Shown here: positions 28,950 through 37,878 of the stretch, piece by piece
How positions within the stretch are numbered: the first letter of the stretch is position 1
How the letters are laid out: each line of letters starts with the position of its first letter
NCBI GenBank assembly: GCA_016712985.1
Contig: JADJQA010000014.1
Location: 1-64,000 of the forward strand
Source of the DNA: Sulfuritalea sp.
GTDB taxonomy: Bacteria > Pseudomonadota > Gammaproteobacteria > Burkholderiales > Rhodocyclaceae
Direction: 5' to 3'
Length of the DNA stretch: 64,000 nt
The notes under the pieces: model-generated
The model's database searches: none
Seen by the model: only the letters and a program-made list of their open reading frames with translations
What the model was told of the DNA's origin: nothing
Made by a program: the position numbers and the translations under genes

Positions 28950-29268
28950 CGAGGACCGCCATTTCTTGTGCCAGATCTTCCGGCGGATAGCGCACCAAGG
29001 GCACGTCGCGCGCCGAGCATTCGGCCATGAATTCACTCAAACTCATATCGGCCATTTTGGCCCCCTGCCGCAGACTAACTGCACCGCCGTCGAAGAGCTT
29101 CATCGCCAGGGACACCCTCACCCCTTCTTCCAGCAAAAGCTCGTCGAAGGGCACCGCCACGAATACCGGGTGGCCATGCCGGGTGACGACCGAAAGCATG
29201 CCCGCGTCGGCATCGCGCACGATGTCGGCGGTACGGTCGCGCAGATCGCGAATGGTGAAGGCATGCAT
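28927..29268 (-). CDS. Phd/UPF0175-type antitoxin fusion
   Basis: 113 residues from the ATG at 29268. The N-terminal half (MHAFTIRDLRDRTADIVRDA, TRHGHPVFVAVPFDELL) resembles Phd/YefM antitoxins. The C-terminal half (AMKLFDGGAVSLRQGAKMAD, MSLSEFMAECSARDV) is the UPF0175 helix-turn-helix that usually stands alone as partner of DUF3368 PIN toxins. So one protein carries two antitoxin-type DNA-binding parts. It precedes the PIN remnant, and a palindrome lies just upstream. With the toxin truncated it may now act only as a repressor. Confidence 0.75.
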   Translation of the reverse strand: MHAFTIRDLRDRTADIVRDADAGMLSVVTRHGHPVFVAVPFDELLLEEGVRVSLAMKLFDGGAVSLRQGAKMADMSLSEFMAECSARDVPLVRYPPEDLAQEMAVLDALPDRR

Positions 29269-29280
29269 GGCTGAGTCCTC

Positions 29281-29302
29281 TGTGTACGCACTTATGTACA
29301 CA
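29281..29302. promoter_or_regulatory. operator of the Phd/UPF0175 antitoxin gene
   Basis: TGTGTAC-N8-GTACACA, a perfect inverted repeat with 7-base arms, 13 bases upstream of the antitoxin ATG. Size and place fit autoregulation by the Phd-like domain. It could also influence the mfd promoter region on the other side. Confidence 0.6.
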
Positions 29303-29420
29303 ATCTACCCGATTCGACGGACCAATAGCAGACCTCAGCCGAAGGCCTTGGCGGAGCAGATGCCCCTCCGAAAACAATTCTTCGCAGCCGCCAATGCCTT
29401 TGTGCGTTTGCCAAGCACCA

Positions 29421-29426
29421 TATAAT
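29421..29426 (+). promoter_or_regulatory. -10 element for mfd
   Basis: A perfect TATAAT 38 bases before the mfd start. The -35 region near 29398-29404 (TTTGTG/CTTTGT) is poor. The only likely promoter in the gap between the antitoxin and mfd. Confidence 0.5.
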
Positions 29427-29463
29427 TCGCGCCTCTTCACCCCCCCAACCCGCTGCGCTTCCA

Positions 29464-32400
29464 GTGTCTTCCGACTTCACCGAACGGCTCTCCCTTCCCG
29501 CGCTACCCAAGCCCGGCCAACGCTTCGATCTGCCGCCACTCGCTGCCTCCGCCGACGCGCTGGCGCTGGCGCAACTCGCCCGGCCCGGCCGGTTGCTGGC
29601 GGTGGTGACCGCGAGTCCGCTCGAAGCCCAGCGCCTGGCCGAGGAAATCGCCTGGTTTCAGCCGGCCCTGCGCGTGCATCTGCTGCCGGACTGGGAAACC
29701 CTGCCCTACGACAGCTTCTCGCCGCACCAGGACCTGATTTCGGAGCGGCTGGCGACGCTTTATGCCGCCTCGCGCGGCGAGTGCGAAGTGCTGATCACCG
29801 CCGCATCGACCGCGATCACGCGCCTGGCGCCGCCGGCCTTTCTCGCCGGCCATACCTTCTTCATGAAGAAAGGCGAGCGGCTCGATGCCGACAAGCTGCG
29901 CGCGCAGCTCACGCTGGCCGGCTACCAGCATGTCACCCAGGTGGTCGCGGCCGGCGAGTACAGCGTGCGCGGTGGCCTGATCGACCTGTTCCCGATGGGC
30001 ACGCAACTCCCCTACCGCATCGAGCTGTTCGACGACGAAGTGGAAACCCTCCGCAGCTTCGATGTCGATACCCAGCGGACCTTGTACCCGGTGCCGGAGA
30101 TTCGCCTGCTGCCGGCGCGTGAGTTCCCCGCCGGCGATGCCGGCCGCACCGCCTTCCGCCAGCGCTTCCGCGAAGCCTTCGAAGGCGATGCGTCGCGCAT
30201 CAGCCTCTACAGGGATGTCTCGAACGGCATCCTGCCCGCCGGTATCGAGTACTACCTGCCACTGTTCTTCGACGCCACGGCGACACTGTTCGACTACCTG
30301 CCGGAGAGCGCAATGCTGCTGCTGCACGGCGACGTGCCCGCGACGATTGCCGAATTCTGGGCCGACCTGCAAGGGCGCTACAGGATGCTCGGCGGCGACC
30401 GCTCGCGCCCGGTATTGCCGCCGGGCGAACTGTTTTTGCGCGACGAGGAATTCTTCGTTGCCGCCAGGGCGCTGCCACAGTTGCATCTGTTGCCGCGACG
30501 TGGTGAAGCATCAATTCCCGTTCGCCCCGAGCCTGTCGAAGGGCTTCGACCGTTCGGCAAGGCCTGTCCTGAGCCAGTCGAAGGACTCACGGCTCAGCCC
30601 GATCGGTACGAACCTATCCGGGGCACGGCGACCCTGCCCTCCCTGGCCGTCAACCGCAAGGCCGACGACCCCCTCGCCGCGCTGCGCGCCTTCCTCGCCG
30701 GCCATCCCGGCCGGGTGTTGCTGCTGGCGGAATCGCCGGGGCGGCGGCAGACGCTGGCCGACTATCTTGCCGAGTACCACCTGACACCCGCACCCTGCGC
30801 CGACTTCGCCGCCTTCCTCGCCGACGAATCGCGCTTCCTGCTCGGCGTCGGCCCGCTCTCCGGCGGCTTTTTGCTGGGCGATCTGGCTGTCATTACCGAG
30901 AACGAGCTCTACGCTGCCACGGCAAGGCCCCGGGGACGCCGCAGCGATGCCCGCCGCGCCAATCTCGAAGGCTGGCTGCGCGACCTGTCCGAGTTGAAAG
31001 TGGGCGATCCGGTAGTGCATGAAAGCCATGGCATCGGCCGCTACCAGGGGCTCGTGCACATGGACTTCGGCGAGGGTGACACGGAGTTCCTGCACCTCGA
31101 ATATGCGGACGGTGCGAAGCTCTACGTGCCGGTCGCGGCCTTGCAGGTGATCTCGCGTTACAGCGGCGCCGATCCGGATTCGATCCAGTTGCACACGCTC
31201 GGCTCCGGTCAATGGGAAAAGGCCAGGAAGAAGGCCGCGGAACAGGTGCATGACACCGCCGCCGAGCTGCTGCACCTTTACGCCCAGCGCGCCATCCGCG
31301 TCGGCCACAAGTTCAGCTTCAAGCAACACGATCTGGAAGCCTTCGCCGATGGCTTCGGCTTCGAGGAAACGCCGGACCAGCAGACGGCCATCAACGCCGT
31401 GATCGAGGACATGACATCCGGCAAGCCGATGGATCGCCTGGTCTGCGGCGATGTCGGCTTCGGCAAGACGGAGGTCGCCATGCGTGCCGCATTCGTCGCG
31501 GTGGCCGACGGCAAGCAGGTGGCGATACTCTGCCCGACCACGCTGCTGGCGGAACAGCACTACCAGAATTTCTCCGACCGATTCGCCCAGGTGAGCCATG
31601 AATGGCCGGTCAAGATCGCCGAGATTTCGCGTTTCAAGTCGGCGAAGGAGCAGGACGAAGCCGTCGAGTTGCTGGCCCAGGGCAAGATCGACATCCTGAT
31701 CGGCACCCACCGCCTGCTGCAGAAGGATGTCAAGTTCGAGCGCCTCGGCCTCATCATCATCGACGAGGAGCACCGCTTCGGCGTGCGCCAGAAGGAAGCC
31801 CTGAAGGCCCTGCGCGCCTCCGTGGACGTGCTGACCCTGACGGCGACGCCGATCCCGCGCACGCTGGGGCTTTCGCTCGAAGGCCTGCGCGACTTTTCGG
31901 TGATCGCCACGCCGCCGCAAAAGCGCCTGGCGATCAAGACCTTCGTCGCCAGGTGGTCCAACGGCCAGGTGCGTGAAGCCTGCCTGCGCGAGTTCAAGCG
32001 CGGCGGCCAGGTCTACTTCCTGCACAACGAAGTCGACACCATCGAGAACATGAAGGAGCGGCTTGAACGCCTGCTCCCCGAATCACGCATCGTCATCGGC
32101 CACGGGCAACTGCCCGAGCGTGAGCTGGAACGGGTGATGCGCGAATTCACCCAGCAAAAGCACAACCTGCTGCTGTGCTCGACCATCATCGAAACCGGCA
32201 TCGACAACCCCCATGCCAACACCATCGTCATCAGCCGCGCCGACAAGTTCGGCCTGGCGCAACTGCACCAGTTGCGCGGCCGCGTCGGCCGCTCGCACCA
32301 CCAGGCCTACGCCTACCTGCTGACCCACGAAGACGCCAAGCCGACGGCGCAAGCCAAGCGCCGACTGGAGGCGATCCAGGCCATGGAAGAACTCGGCTCC

Positions 32401-33024
32401 GGCTTCTTCCTCGCCATGCACGACCTGGAAATCCGCGGCGCCGGCGAGGTGCTTGGCGAATCGCAGAGCGGCGAGATCCACGAAATCGGCTTCGCGCTTT
32501 ACACCAACATGCTCAACGCCGCGGTGCGGGCGCTGAAAGCCGGCGAGAAAATTCCTGATCTGACCCAGCCGCTGTCGATCACCTCGGAAATCAACCTGCG
32601 CTTCCCGGCGCTTTTGACCAATGACTACTGCCCCGACGTACATGAGCGGCTGACGCTCTACAAGCGACTGGCGAATTGCGACAGCGAGGACGAGCTGCGC
32701 CTGATGCAGGAGGAATTGATTGACCGCTACGGCGAGATGCCGGCGCAGACCCTGGCGCTGCTGGAAACCCATCGCCTGCGGCTGGCCGGCCGCGCCCTGG
32801 GCCTGGCCAAGCTGGACGCGGGACCCGCCGCGATACAAGTGCAGTTCGTGCCGAACCCGCCGATCGACCCCGCCAGCATCATCCGCCTGTTGCAGAACGA
32901 CCGCAGTTTCAAGCTCGCCGGGCAGGACAAGCTCCTCTGGCAGAGGCCCAGCGCGAACTTGAAGGAACGAGTTGGCGCCGTCAGGGATCTGTTCATGAAA
33001 CTGAAACCGGCCGCGGACAAGTAG
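29464..33024 (+). CDS. mfd: Mfd transcription-repair coupling factor
   Basis: 1186 residues from a GTG at 29464 (SSDFTERLSLPALPKPGQRF fits the family start). The N-terminal UvrB-homology domains (DWETLPYDSFSPHQDLISER) are followed by the RNA polymerase-interacting domain (VGDPVVHESHGIGRYQGL). Next come the RecG-like translocase with Walker A GDVGFGKTEVA (about 661), DEEHRFGV (about 766), TATPIPRTLGLSL and QLRGRVGRS, then the C-terminal autoinhibitory domain. Mfd removes stalled RNA polymerase and recruits UvrA. About 25 residues near 352-376 come from an in-frame repeat (see 30518). Frame intact over 3.5 kb. Confidence 0.95.
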   Translation: MSSDFTERLSLPALPKPGQRFDLPPLAASADALALAQLARPGRLLAVVTASPLEAQRLAEEIAWFQPALRVHLLPDWETLPYDSFSPHQDLISERLATLYAASRGECEVLITAASTAITRLAPPAFLAGHTFFMKKGERLDADKLRAQLTLAGYQHVTQVVAAGEYSVRGGLIDLFPMGTQLPYRIELFDDEVETLRSFDVDTQRTLYPVPEIRLLPAREFPAGDAGRTAFRQRFREAFEGDASRISLYRDVSNGILPAGIEYYLPLFFDATATLFDYLPESAMLLLHGDVPATIAEFWADLQGRYRMLGGDRSRPVLPPGELFLRDEEFFVAARALPQLHLLPRRGEASIPVRPEPVEGLRPFGKACPEPVEGLTAQPDRYEPIRGTATLPSLAVNRKADDPLAALRAFLAGHPGRVLLLAESPGRRQTLADYLAEYHLTPAPCADFAAFLADESRFLLGVGPLSGGFLLGDLAVITENELYAATARPRGRRSDARRANLEGWLRDLSELKVGDPVVHESHGIGRYQGLVHMDFGEGDTEFLHLEYADGAKLYVPVAALQVISRYSGADPDSIQLHTLGSGQWEKARKKAAEQVHDTAAELLHLYAQRAIRVGHKFSFKQHDLEAFADGFGFEETPDQQTAINAVIEDMTSGKPMDRLVCGDVGFGKTEVAMRAAFVAVADGKQVAILCPTTLLAEQHYQNFSDRFAQVSHEWPVKIAEISRFKSAKEQDEAVELLAQGKIDILIGTHRLLQKDVKFERLGLIIIDEEHRFGVRQKEALKALRASVDVLTLTATPIPRTLGLSLEGLRDFSVIATPPQKRLAIKTFVARWSNGQVREACLREFKRGGQVYFLHNEVDTIENMKERLERLLPESRIVIGHGQLPERELERVMREFTQQKHNLLLCSTIIETGIDNPHANTIVISRADKFGLAQLHQLRGRVGRSHHQAYAYLLTHEDAKPTAQAKRRLEAIQAMEELGSGFFLAMHDLEIRGAGEVLGESQSGEIHEIGFALYTNMLNAAVRALKAGEKIPDLTQPLSITSEINLRFPALLTNDYCPDVHERLTLYKRLANCDSEDELRLMQEELIDRYGEMPAQTLALLETHRLRLAGRALGLAKLDAGPAAIQVQFVPNPPIDPASIIRLLQNDRSFKLAGQDKLLWQRPSANLKERVGAVRDLFMKLKPAADK
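30518..30590. repeat. in-frame palindromic repeat inside mfd
   Basis: Two units of the common proteobacterial repeat with core GAGCCTGTCGAAGG: 30518-30550 (CCGTTCGCCCCGAGCCTGTC...) and 30564-30590 (CCTGAGCCAGTCGAAGGACT). Translated as VRPEPVEGLR and CPEPVEGL, it inserts into a UvrB-like N-terminal domain of Mfd, a place that apparently tolerates extra residues. Related units occur at 59380-59480. Confidence 0.75.
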
Positions 33025-33140
33025 CAGGGTGAAAAGAGACCGATGCTTCGCCCTTGCGTATAAAATGCGCGGCGCGGCGTGGCGCCAATGGTGGTAGGGG
33101 GAGTGCAGGTCTTGCCGTCAATCATTCACTCGGATTCGCA

Positions 33141-34667
33141 ATGAACGAAAAGAAACAGCCCGCGGAGATCGCGCGCGAGGCGCTGATGCAGTTGAACGCG
33201 CGCAAGTTGCTGCCGACGCCGGCTAACTATCAGGCCTGCTACAACGAGATCGCCCATCTGCCCAACGTCGCCGGGTTTCCCGAAGCGCCGATGCGGCAGA
33301 TCTCGCAGGCTCTGACACCAAGGAATCCGGACCAGGCGAAGCAGCTCGGACTGCTGGACGCCGCCATCGGGCGACGCAACTGGAGGGAAGTCCAGGAGGC
33401 ACTGGTGGCCTTTGCCGCTTCCGCCAACGGCAGCGCATCCAAGGTTGAGCACGCGGCGCCCGCGCAACCCGCGACAAGCGCGGAGTGTCTGAAGAATCTG
33501 GCGCAAATGATCGAGAACATCGCGCCTGCCCTGGGAAAGGACGACGAGCGCTTTTCCGCGCTGATGGAGGAATGCCTGCAAGGCCTGCGCAATCCGTCAG
33601 CGGATGTTCCGGGTGTCGAGGCCATGCTCGCCAGTTTCAGTCCGCGCCTGCAGATCGCCGCGGAGGATCAGGCCGAGATCAAGGCGACGCTGCTCAAACT
33701 GCTGCATCTGATCATCGAGAACATTGGCACCTTGAGCCTGGACGACCAGTGGCTGAAAGGCCAGATCGATGCCTTGCTGATCGCCGTGGCGCCACCGCTG
33801 ACATTGCGTCGCCTGGACGAAGTGGAGCGCCGGATCAGGAGCGTGATGGCCAAGCAGACCGAGGCCAAGAGCCGGTCCATCGAAGCGCAGGAAGATAGGC
33901 GCGCGATGCTCTCGGCGTTTGTCGAGAGCCTGTCGACGATGAACGAATCCAGCAGCGTGTTCAAGGACAGGATCGAGGAAAGCGCCCGGCAATTCGCGCA
34001 GGTCAGGACCGTCGAGGAAATGACGCCGCTGCTGAAGGATGTGATCGACGCCACCAACGGCATGGTGGAAGACACGCGGTGCGCTCACGACAGGCTCCAG
34101 ACCCTGCAGGAGAAAGTCGTGGCCACCGAGCGCGAGATCGTCAAGCTGCATCTGGAACTGGATCACGCCAGCACCCTGGCGCGCCATGACCCGCTCACCG
34201 ACATGCTGAATCGCAAGGGGCTGGATGAGGCGTTGGCGCGAGAGATCGCCAGCATGCGGCGCAAGGACACGCCGCTGTCGATCGCCCTGCTGGATATCGA
34301 TGACTTCAAGAAGCTCAACGATCACCTGGGTCATGAAGCCGGAGACAGGGCGCTGGTCCACCTGGCGAAGATCACGCGCGAGTGCATGCGCCCGGTGGAT
34401 TCCGTGGCGCGCTACGGCGGCGAAGAGTTCGTGATCCTGATGCCCGACACATCGCTGGACCAGGGAATCCAGGCGATGGTCCGCTTGCAGCGCGCACTGA
34501 CCAAGAACTTCTTCCTGGCGGAACCCGACAAGAAGGTACTGATCACCTTCAGTGCCGGAGTTGCCCTGATGATGCCGGAGGAGACCGGCGAAGAAGCCAT
34601 CAAGCGCGCCGATCAGGCGATGTACCTGGCAAAACGCTCCGGAAAGAACCGGGTGCTCGGCGGCTAG
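33141..34667 (+). CDS. GGDEF-domain diguanylate cyclase
   Basis: 508 residues from the ATG at 33141 (earlier in-frame codons lack a binding site). The first 340 residues are helical, with coiled-coil character near 240-340 (DEVERRIRSVMAKQTEAKSR, LQEKVVATEREIVKLHLELD), and no membrane segments or known sensor domain. The GGDEF domain covers about 350-508 with RHDPLTDMLNRKGLD, the active site YGGEEF (about 427-431) and an RPVD inhibitory I-site five residues before it. It should make cyclic-di-GMP with product inhibition. A cytosolic helical N-terminus of this kind occurs in several betaproteobacterial cyclases. The signal is unknown. Confidence 0.88.
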   Translation: MNEKKQPAEIAREALMQLNARKLLPTPANYQACYNEIAHLPNVAGFPEAPMRQISQALTPRNPDQAKQLGLLDAAIGRRNWREVQEALVAFAASANGSASKVEHAAPAQPATSAECLKNLAQMIENIAPALGKDDERFSALMEECLQGLRNPSADVPGVEAMLASFSPRLQIAAEDQAEIKATLLKLLHLIIENIGTLSLDDQWLKGQIDALLIAVAPPLTLRRLDEVERRIRSVMAKQTEAKSRSIEAQEDRRAMLSAFVESLSTMNESSSVFKDRIEESARQFAQVRTVEEMTPLLKDVIDATNGMVEDTRCAHDRLQTLQEKVVATEREIVKLHLELDHASTLARHDPLTDMLNRKGLDEALAREIASMRRKDTPLSIALLDIDDFKKLNDHLGHEAGDRALVHLAKITRECMRPVDSVARYGGEEFVILMPDTSLDQGIQAMVRLQRALTKNFFLAEPDKKVLITFSAGVALMMPEETGEEAIKRADQAMYLAKRSGKNRVLGG

Positions 34668-34732
34668 GGCATCAAACGGATCTGGTAACCGAGAATGACT
34701 GACGACTCGCCCTGGCCATGAACTGCGTGCCG

Positions 34733-34852
34733 TTCCTCCCTCTTCCCCAACCCCCGCTCCGCGCCCCACGGCCGGCTTTGCACAGCCGGCCGGCTCGGGT
34801 GGCGCGAAGCATGCTTCGCGAAACCCCACCTTCGCCCCACCAGGGCAGAAGG
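34733..34852. repeat. dispersed palindromic repeat upstream of aroG
   Basis: Contains GGCCGGCTTTGCACAGCCGG, then CGGCTCGGGTGGC, GCGAAGCATGCTTCGC and GAAACCCCACCTTCGCCCC. The same arrangement (GCACAGCC-GCCGGCT, GAACCGTGTTCC, GCGAAACCC, CTTCGCCCC) is found on the minus strand inside smc at 44830-44944. It occupies most of the gap between the cyclase and aroG. Confidence 0.7.
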
Positions 34853-34884
34853 GAGCTTTGTGAGTCGCTGACGCGACTATCACG

Positions 34885-35975
34885 GTGACTGACATGCAAC
34901 AAACCGAAAACCTCAATATCGAAGCCTTTGAACCGATGCCCACGCCGGAGGAGATTCATGCCTGCGTGCCGCTGTCGGAAGCCGCCGCGGAGTCGGTGCT
35001 GACCGGACGGCGGACGCTGGAGCGCATTCTCGACGGCAAGGATCCCCGCGTCTTCGCCGTGGTCGGTCCCTGCTCGATCCACGACCCGGTCGCCGGCCTT
35101 GATTACGCACGGCGCCTGAAGCGGCTGGCCGATGAAGTGGCCGATGCGATCGTGCTGGTGATGCGGGTGTATTTCGAGAAACCGCGCACCTCGACCGGCT
35201 GGAAGGGCTACATCAACGATCCGCGCATGGATGATTCCTTCCACATCGAGGAAGGCATGCAAAAGGCGCGCGAATTCCTCCTGGCGGTGAATGAACTCGG
35301 CCTGCCGGCCGGTACCGAAGCGCTGGACCCGATCGGCCCGCAATACCTTGGCGACCTGATTGCCTGGGTGGCGATCGGTGCGCGCACCTCCGAATCGCAG
35401 ACCCACCGCGAGATGTCTTCCGGCCTGTCAGCTCCGGTGGGTTTCAAGAACGGCACCGACGGCGCGCTGGACGCGGCGATCAACGCATCATTTCCGCCGC
35501 CAGCCCGCACAGCTTTCTCGGCATCAACATGCAGGGCCGCTCCAGCGTGGTGCGCACCGCCGGCAATGCCTATGGTCACTTGGTGCTGCGCGGCGGCGGC
35601 GGGCGGCCCAACTACGACACGGTCAGCGTCGCGCTGGCGGAAGCCGCGATGACCAAGGCTGGCCTGGCGCAAAACATCGTGGTCGATTGCTCGCATGCCA
35701 ACAGCTACAAGAAGCCGCAGCTCCAGACACTTGTCATGAATGACTGCGTGAATCAGATTTGTGCCCAGCGCGCTGCCGGCCATCGTTCGATTGTCGGCCT
35801 GATGGTCGAGAGCTTCATCGAGGAGGGCAACCAGCCGATTCCGGCCGATCTGTCGCAATTGAAATATGGGTGCTCGGTGACCGACGCCTGCGTCGACTGG
35901 CCCACCACCGAAAAGATGCTGCGCGACGCCGCCGCCGCGCTGCGCTGCGCGCGCGCCGAACGCCGCCCGGCCTGA
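34885..35975 (+). CDS. aroG: 3-deoxy-7-phosphoheptulonate (DAHP) synthase, one frameshift
   Basis: Type I DAHP synthase, first step of the shikimate pathway (phosphoenolpyruvate plus erythrose 4-phosphate). The start is GTG at 34885 or ATG at 34894. The corrected length is 363 residues, near E. coli AroG (350). Motifs are VVGPCSIHDP, MRVYFEKPRTSTGWKGYIND, GTEALDPIGPQYLGDLIAWV, GARTSESQTHRE, GFKNGTDG, then in another frame IISAASPHSFLGINMQG, VDCSHANSYKKP and MVESFIEEGNQP. The frame shifts near 35485, where a base is missing in AACGC-ATCATT. Metal and substrate ligands are present. Which feedback inhibitor applies cannot be told. Confidence 0.92.
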
Positions 35976-35989
35976 ATGAAAGCCATGCG

Positions 35990-37237
35990 ATGAGTCTGAT
36001 CCGAGCTTTCCGCGGCCTGCGCCCCGCCGCCGGTCAGGCCGGCGCCGTTGCCGCACCGCCCTACGATGTGCTGTCCAGCGAGGAAGCGCGCGCGATTGTC
36101 CATGGTGCAGCGGGCAAACCCTGGTCCTTCCTGCACATCTCCAAAGCGGAAATCGACCTGCCGCGCGACATCGATCCCCATGCGCCGGCCGTGTATGCCA
36201 AGGCGGCGGAAAACCTGGGAAAGATGCTTGCCGCCGGCGTGCTGGTGCGCGATGACACGCCGTGCTACTACGCCTATCGCCTGACCATGCCCGGTCCGCA
36301 TGGCAATCACGTGCAAACCGGCCTGGTGGCCGCGGCGAGCGTTGCCGACTACGACAGCAGCCGCATCCGCAAACACGAGTTTACGCGGCCCGACAAGGAA
36401 GACGACCGCGTGCGCCAGATCGAGGCGCTGAATGCGCAGACCGGCCCGGTGCTGCTGGCTTACCCGGTCTGCGAAGCTGCCGACGCTCACATCGATGCCA
36501 TCGCCCAGGGCGCTCCCGATGCCGATGTCACGGCCGGCGACGGCATCCGCCACCAGCTCTGGGCACTGAAGGACGCAGCGCAAATCGACGCGATCACCCA
36601 GACCTTCGAGGGCATCAGCGCGCTGTATATCGCCGACGGCCACCACCGCTCGGCTGCCGCATCGCGCGTTGCCGCCGCGCGCCATCAACCGGGGTGCGAG
36701 CTGTCGGCCGACGCGTTTCTCGCGGTAATTTTTCCGCATCACCAGATGAAGATCATGGATTACAACCGTGTCGTCAAGGATCTCAACGGTCTCCAGGAAT
36801 CGGCGCTGGTGACACGCCTCGGCGCCGCCTTCACAATCGAAGACAGCGCCCGGCAAGTGCATCCGGCCCGCCCCGGAGAGTTCGGCATGTATCTGGCCGG
36901 GCGCTGGCGCAAGCTCCGCATCAAGCCGGAGCTGATCCCCGGCGATCCAGTCGCCAGCCTCGATGTGTCGCTGCTCTCGGACCACCTGCTGGGGCCGTTG
37001 CTCGGGATCACCGACCTGCGCCGTGACAAGCGCATCGACTTTGTCGGCGGCATCCGCGGCCTGGCCGAGCTGGAAAGACGTGTCGACTCCGGCGAGATGG
37101 CGGTGGCCTTCGCCCTCCATCCAACACGCATGGATCAGCTCATGGCGGTGGCCGACAACAACAATGTCATGCCGCCGAAGTCAACCTGGTTCGAGCCCAA
37201 GCTGGCCGACGGGCTGGTGTCGCACGTACTGGATTGA
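35990..37237 (+). CDS. DUF1015 family protein
   Basis: 415 residues from the ATG at 35990 (MSLIRAFRGLRPAAG), 14 bases after aroG. Family signatures are AAPPYDVLSSEEAR, RIRKHEFTRPDKEDDRVRQI, ALYIADGHHRSAAA and FPHHQMKIMDYNRVVKDLNG. DUF1015 proteins are conserved in bacteria and archaea. Some have been proposed to act on phosphoserine (SerC-like neighbourhoods or kinases), but I cannot assign an activity from sequence. Probably co-transcribed with aroG. A hairpin without a T tract follows at 37269-37291. Confidence 0.85.
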   Translation: MSLIRAFRGLRPAAGQAGAVAAPPYDVLSSEEARAIVHGAAGKPWSFLHISKAEIDLPRDIDPHAPAVYAKAAENLGKMLAAGVLVRDDTPCYYAYRLTMPGPHGNHVQTGLVAAASVADYDSSRIRKHEFTRPDKEDDRVRQIEALNAQTGPVLLAYPVCEAADAHIDAIAQGAPDADVTAGDGIRHQLWALKDAAQIDAITQTFEGISALYIADGHHRSAAASRVAAARHQPGCELSADAFLAVIFPHHQMKIMDYNRVVKDLNGLQESALVTRLGAAFTIEDSARQVHPARPGEFGMYLAGRWRKLRIKPELIPGDPVASLDVSLLSDHLLGPLLGITDLRRDKRIDFVGGIRGLAELERRVDSGEMAVAFALHPTRMDQLMAVADNNNVMPPKSTWFEPKLADGLVSHVLD

Positions 37238-37293
37238 ATTGCGGTTCTGCTGCCGTCCGGTGGACACCGTCCCCAGCCGCTGGCTGGGGACAT

Positions 37294-37324
37294 AAAAAAA
37301 CCAAGGGCAACCCGCGGGTTGCCC
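37294..37324 (-). terminator. rho-independent terminator of the HU gene
   Basis: The perfect palindrome GGGCAACCCGCGGGTTGCCC (37305-37324) is followed, in the minus direction, by TTGG and seven T (37294-37300). A second hairpin (GTCCCCAGCC-GCT-GGCTGGGGAC, 37269-37291) lies beyond and may serve the opposing DUF1015 transcript. Confidence 0.85.
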
Positions 37325-37363
37325 TCGTCATGTCCGCAATGGGACATTGGCCGATTGCGGCTG

Positions 37364-37732
37364 TTACTTTTTCTTGGCGACGGGCTTCTTTGCGGCGGGC
37401 TTCTTCGCTGCGGCGGGCTTCTTTGCTGCGGCGGGTTTCTTCGCGGCAGCAGGCTTCTTTCCGGCAACGGCGGCCTTCAGACCGGCGCCCGCGGAAAACT
37501 TCGGTACCGCCTTCGCGGCAATCTTCAGCACCGCGCCTGTCTTCGGGTTCTTGCCGGTGCGCGCGGAACGCATCACGGACTTGAAGGTGCCGAATCCGAT
37601 CAGGGCAACCGGATTGCCCTTCGATATGACCGAAGTGATAACGTCGGTCAATGCATCGATGGCCTTGTTGACCGCCGCCTTTGACAACTCGGCACGCTCG
37701 GCCACCGCTTCGATCAGTTCAGTCTTGTTCAT
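37364..37732 (-). CDS. HU-family histone-like protein with Lys/Ala/Pro tail
   Basis: 122 residues. The first 90 are a standard HU fold (MNKTELIEAVAERAELSKAA, IGFGTFKSVMRSARTGKNPK, ending KAVPKFSAGAGLKAAV). The last 30 are four copies of a KKPAAA step ending KKPVAKKK. HU normally stops at about 90 residues; such tails resemble histone H1 and are known from some betaproteobacteria. The repeats are also visible as an 18-base tandem in the DNA. The protein should bend and compact DNA, and the tail probably adds non-specific binding. It is monocistronic with its own terminator; TTGCAA upstream may be a -35. Confidence 0.9.
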   Translation of the reverse strand: MNKTELIEAVAERAELSKAAVNKAIDALTDVITSVISKGNPVALIGFGTFKSVMRSARTGKNPKTGAVLKIAAKAVPKFSAGAGLKAAVAGKKPAAAKKPAAAKKPAAAKKPAAKKPVAKKK

Positions 37733-37878
37733 CTATGTCCCCCTCTGGTTTGGAAAGCCGCATTGTTCCACCAATTACGCGCAAGTTGCAAGCCCTTCAC
37801 ACGATTCTTTGGCGAAAATCATGACAGTGTCGCGCGCGGTGGCCTTGAGGGTTTCGGCCGGGTCTCCAGCGCGAATCT

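Noticed and set aside
37269..37291. Hairpin after DUF1015 as a plus-strand terminator
   Set aside because: Strong stem but followed by A, not T, on the plus strand. Only the neighbouring HU terminator is convincing.
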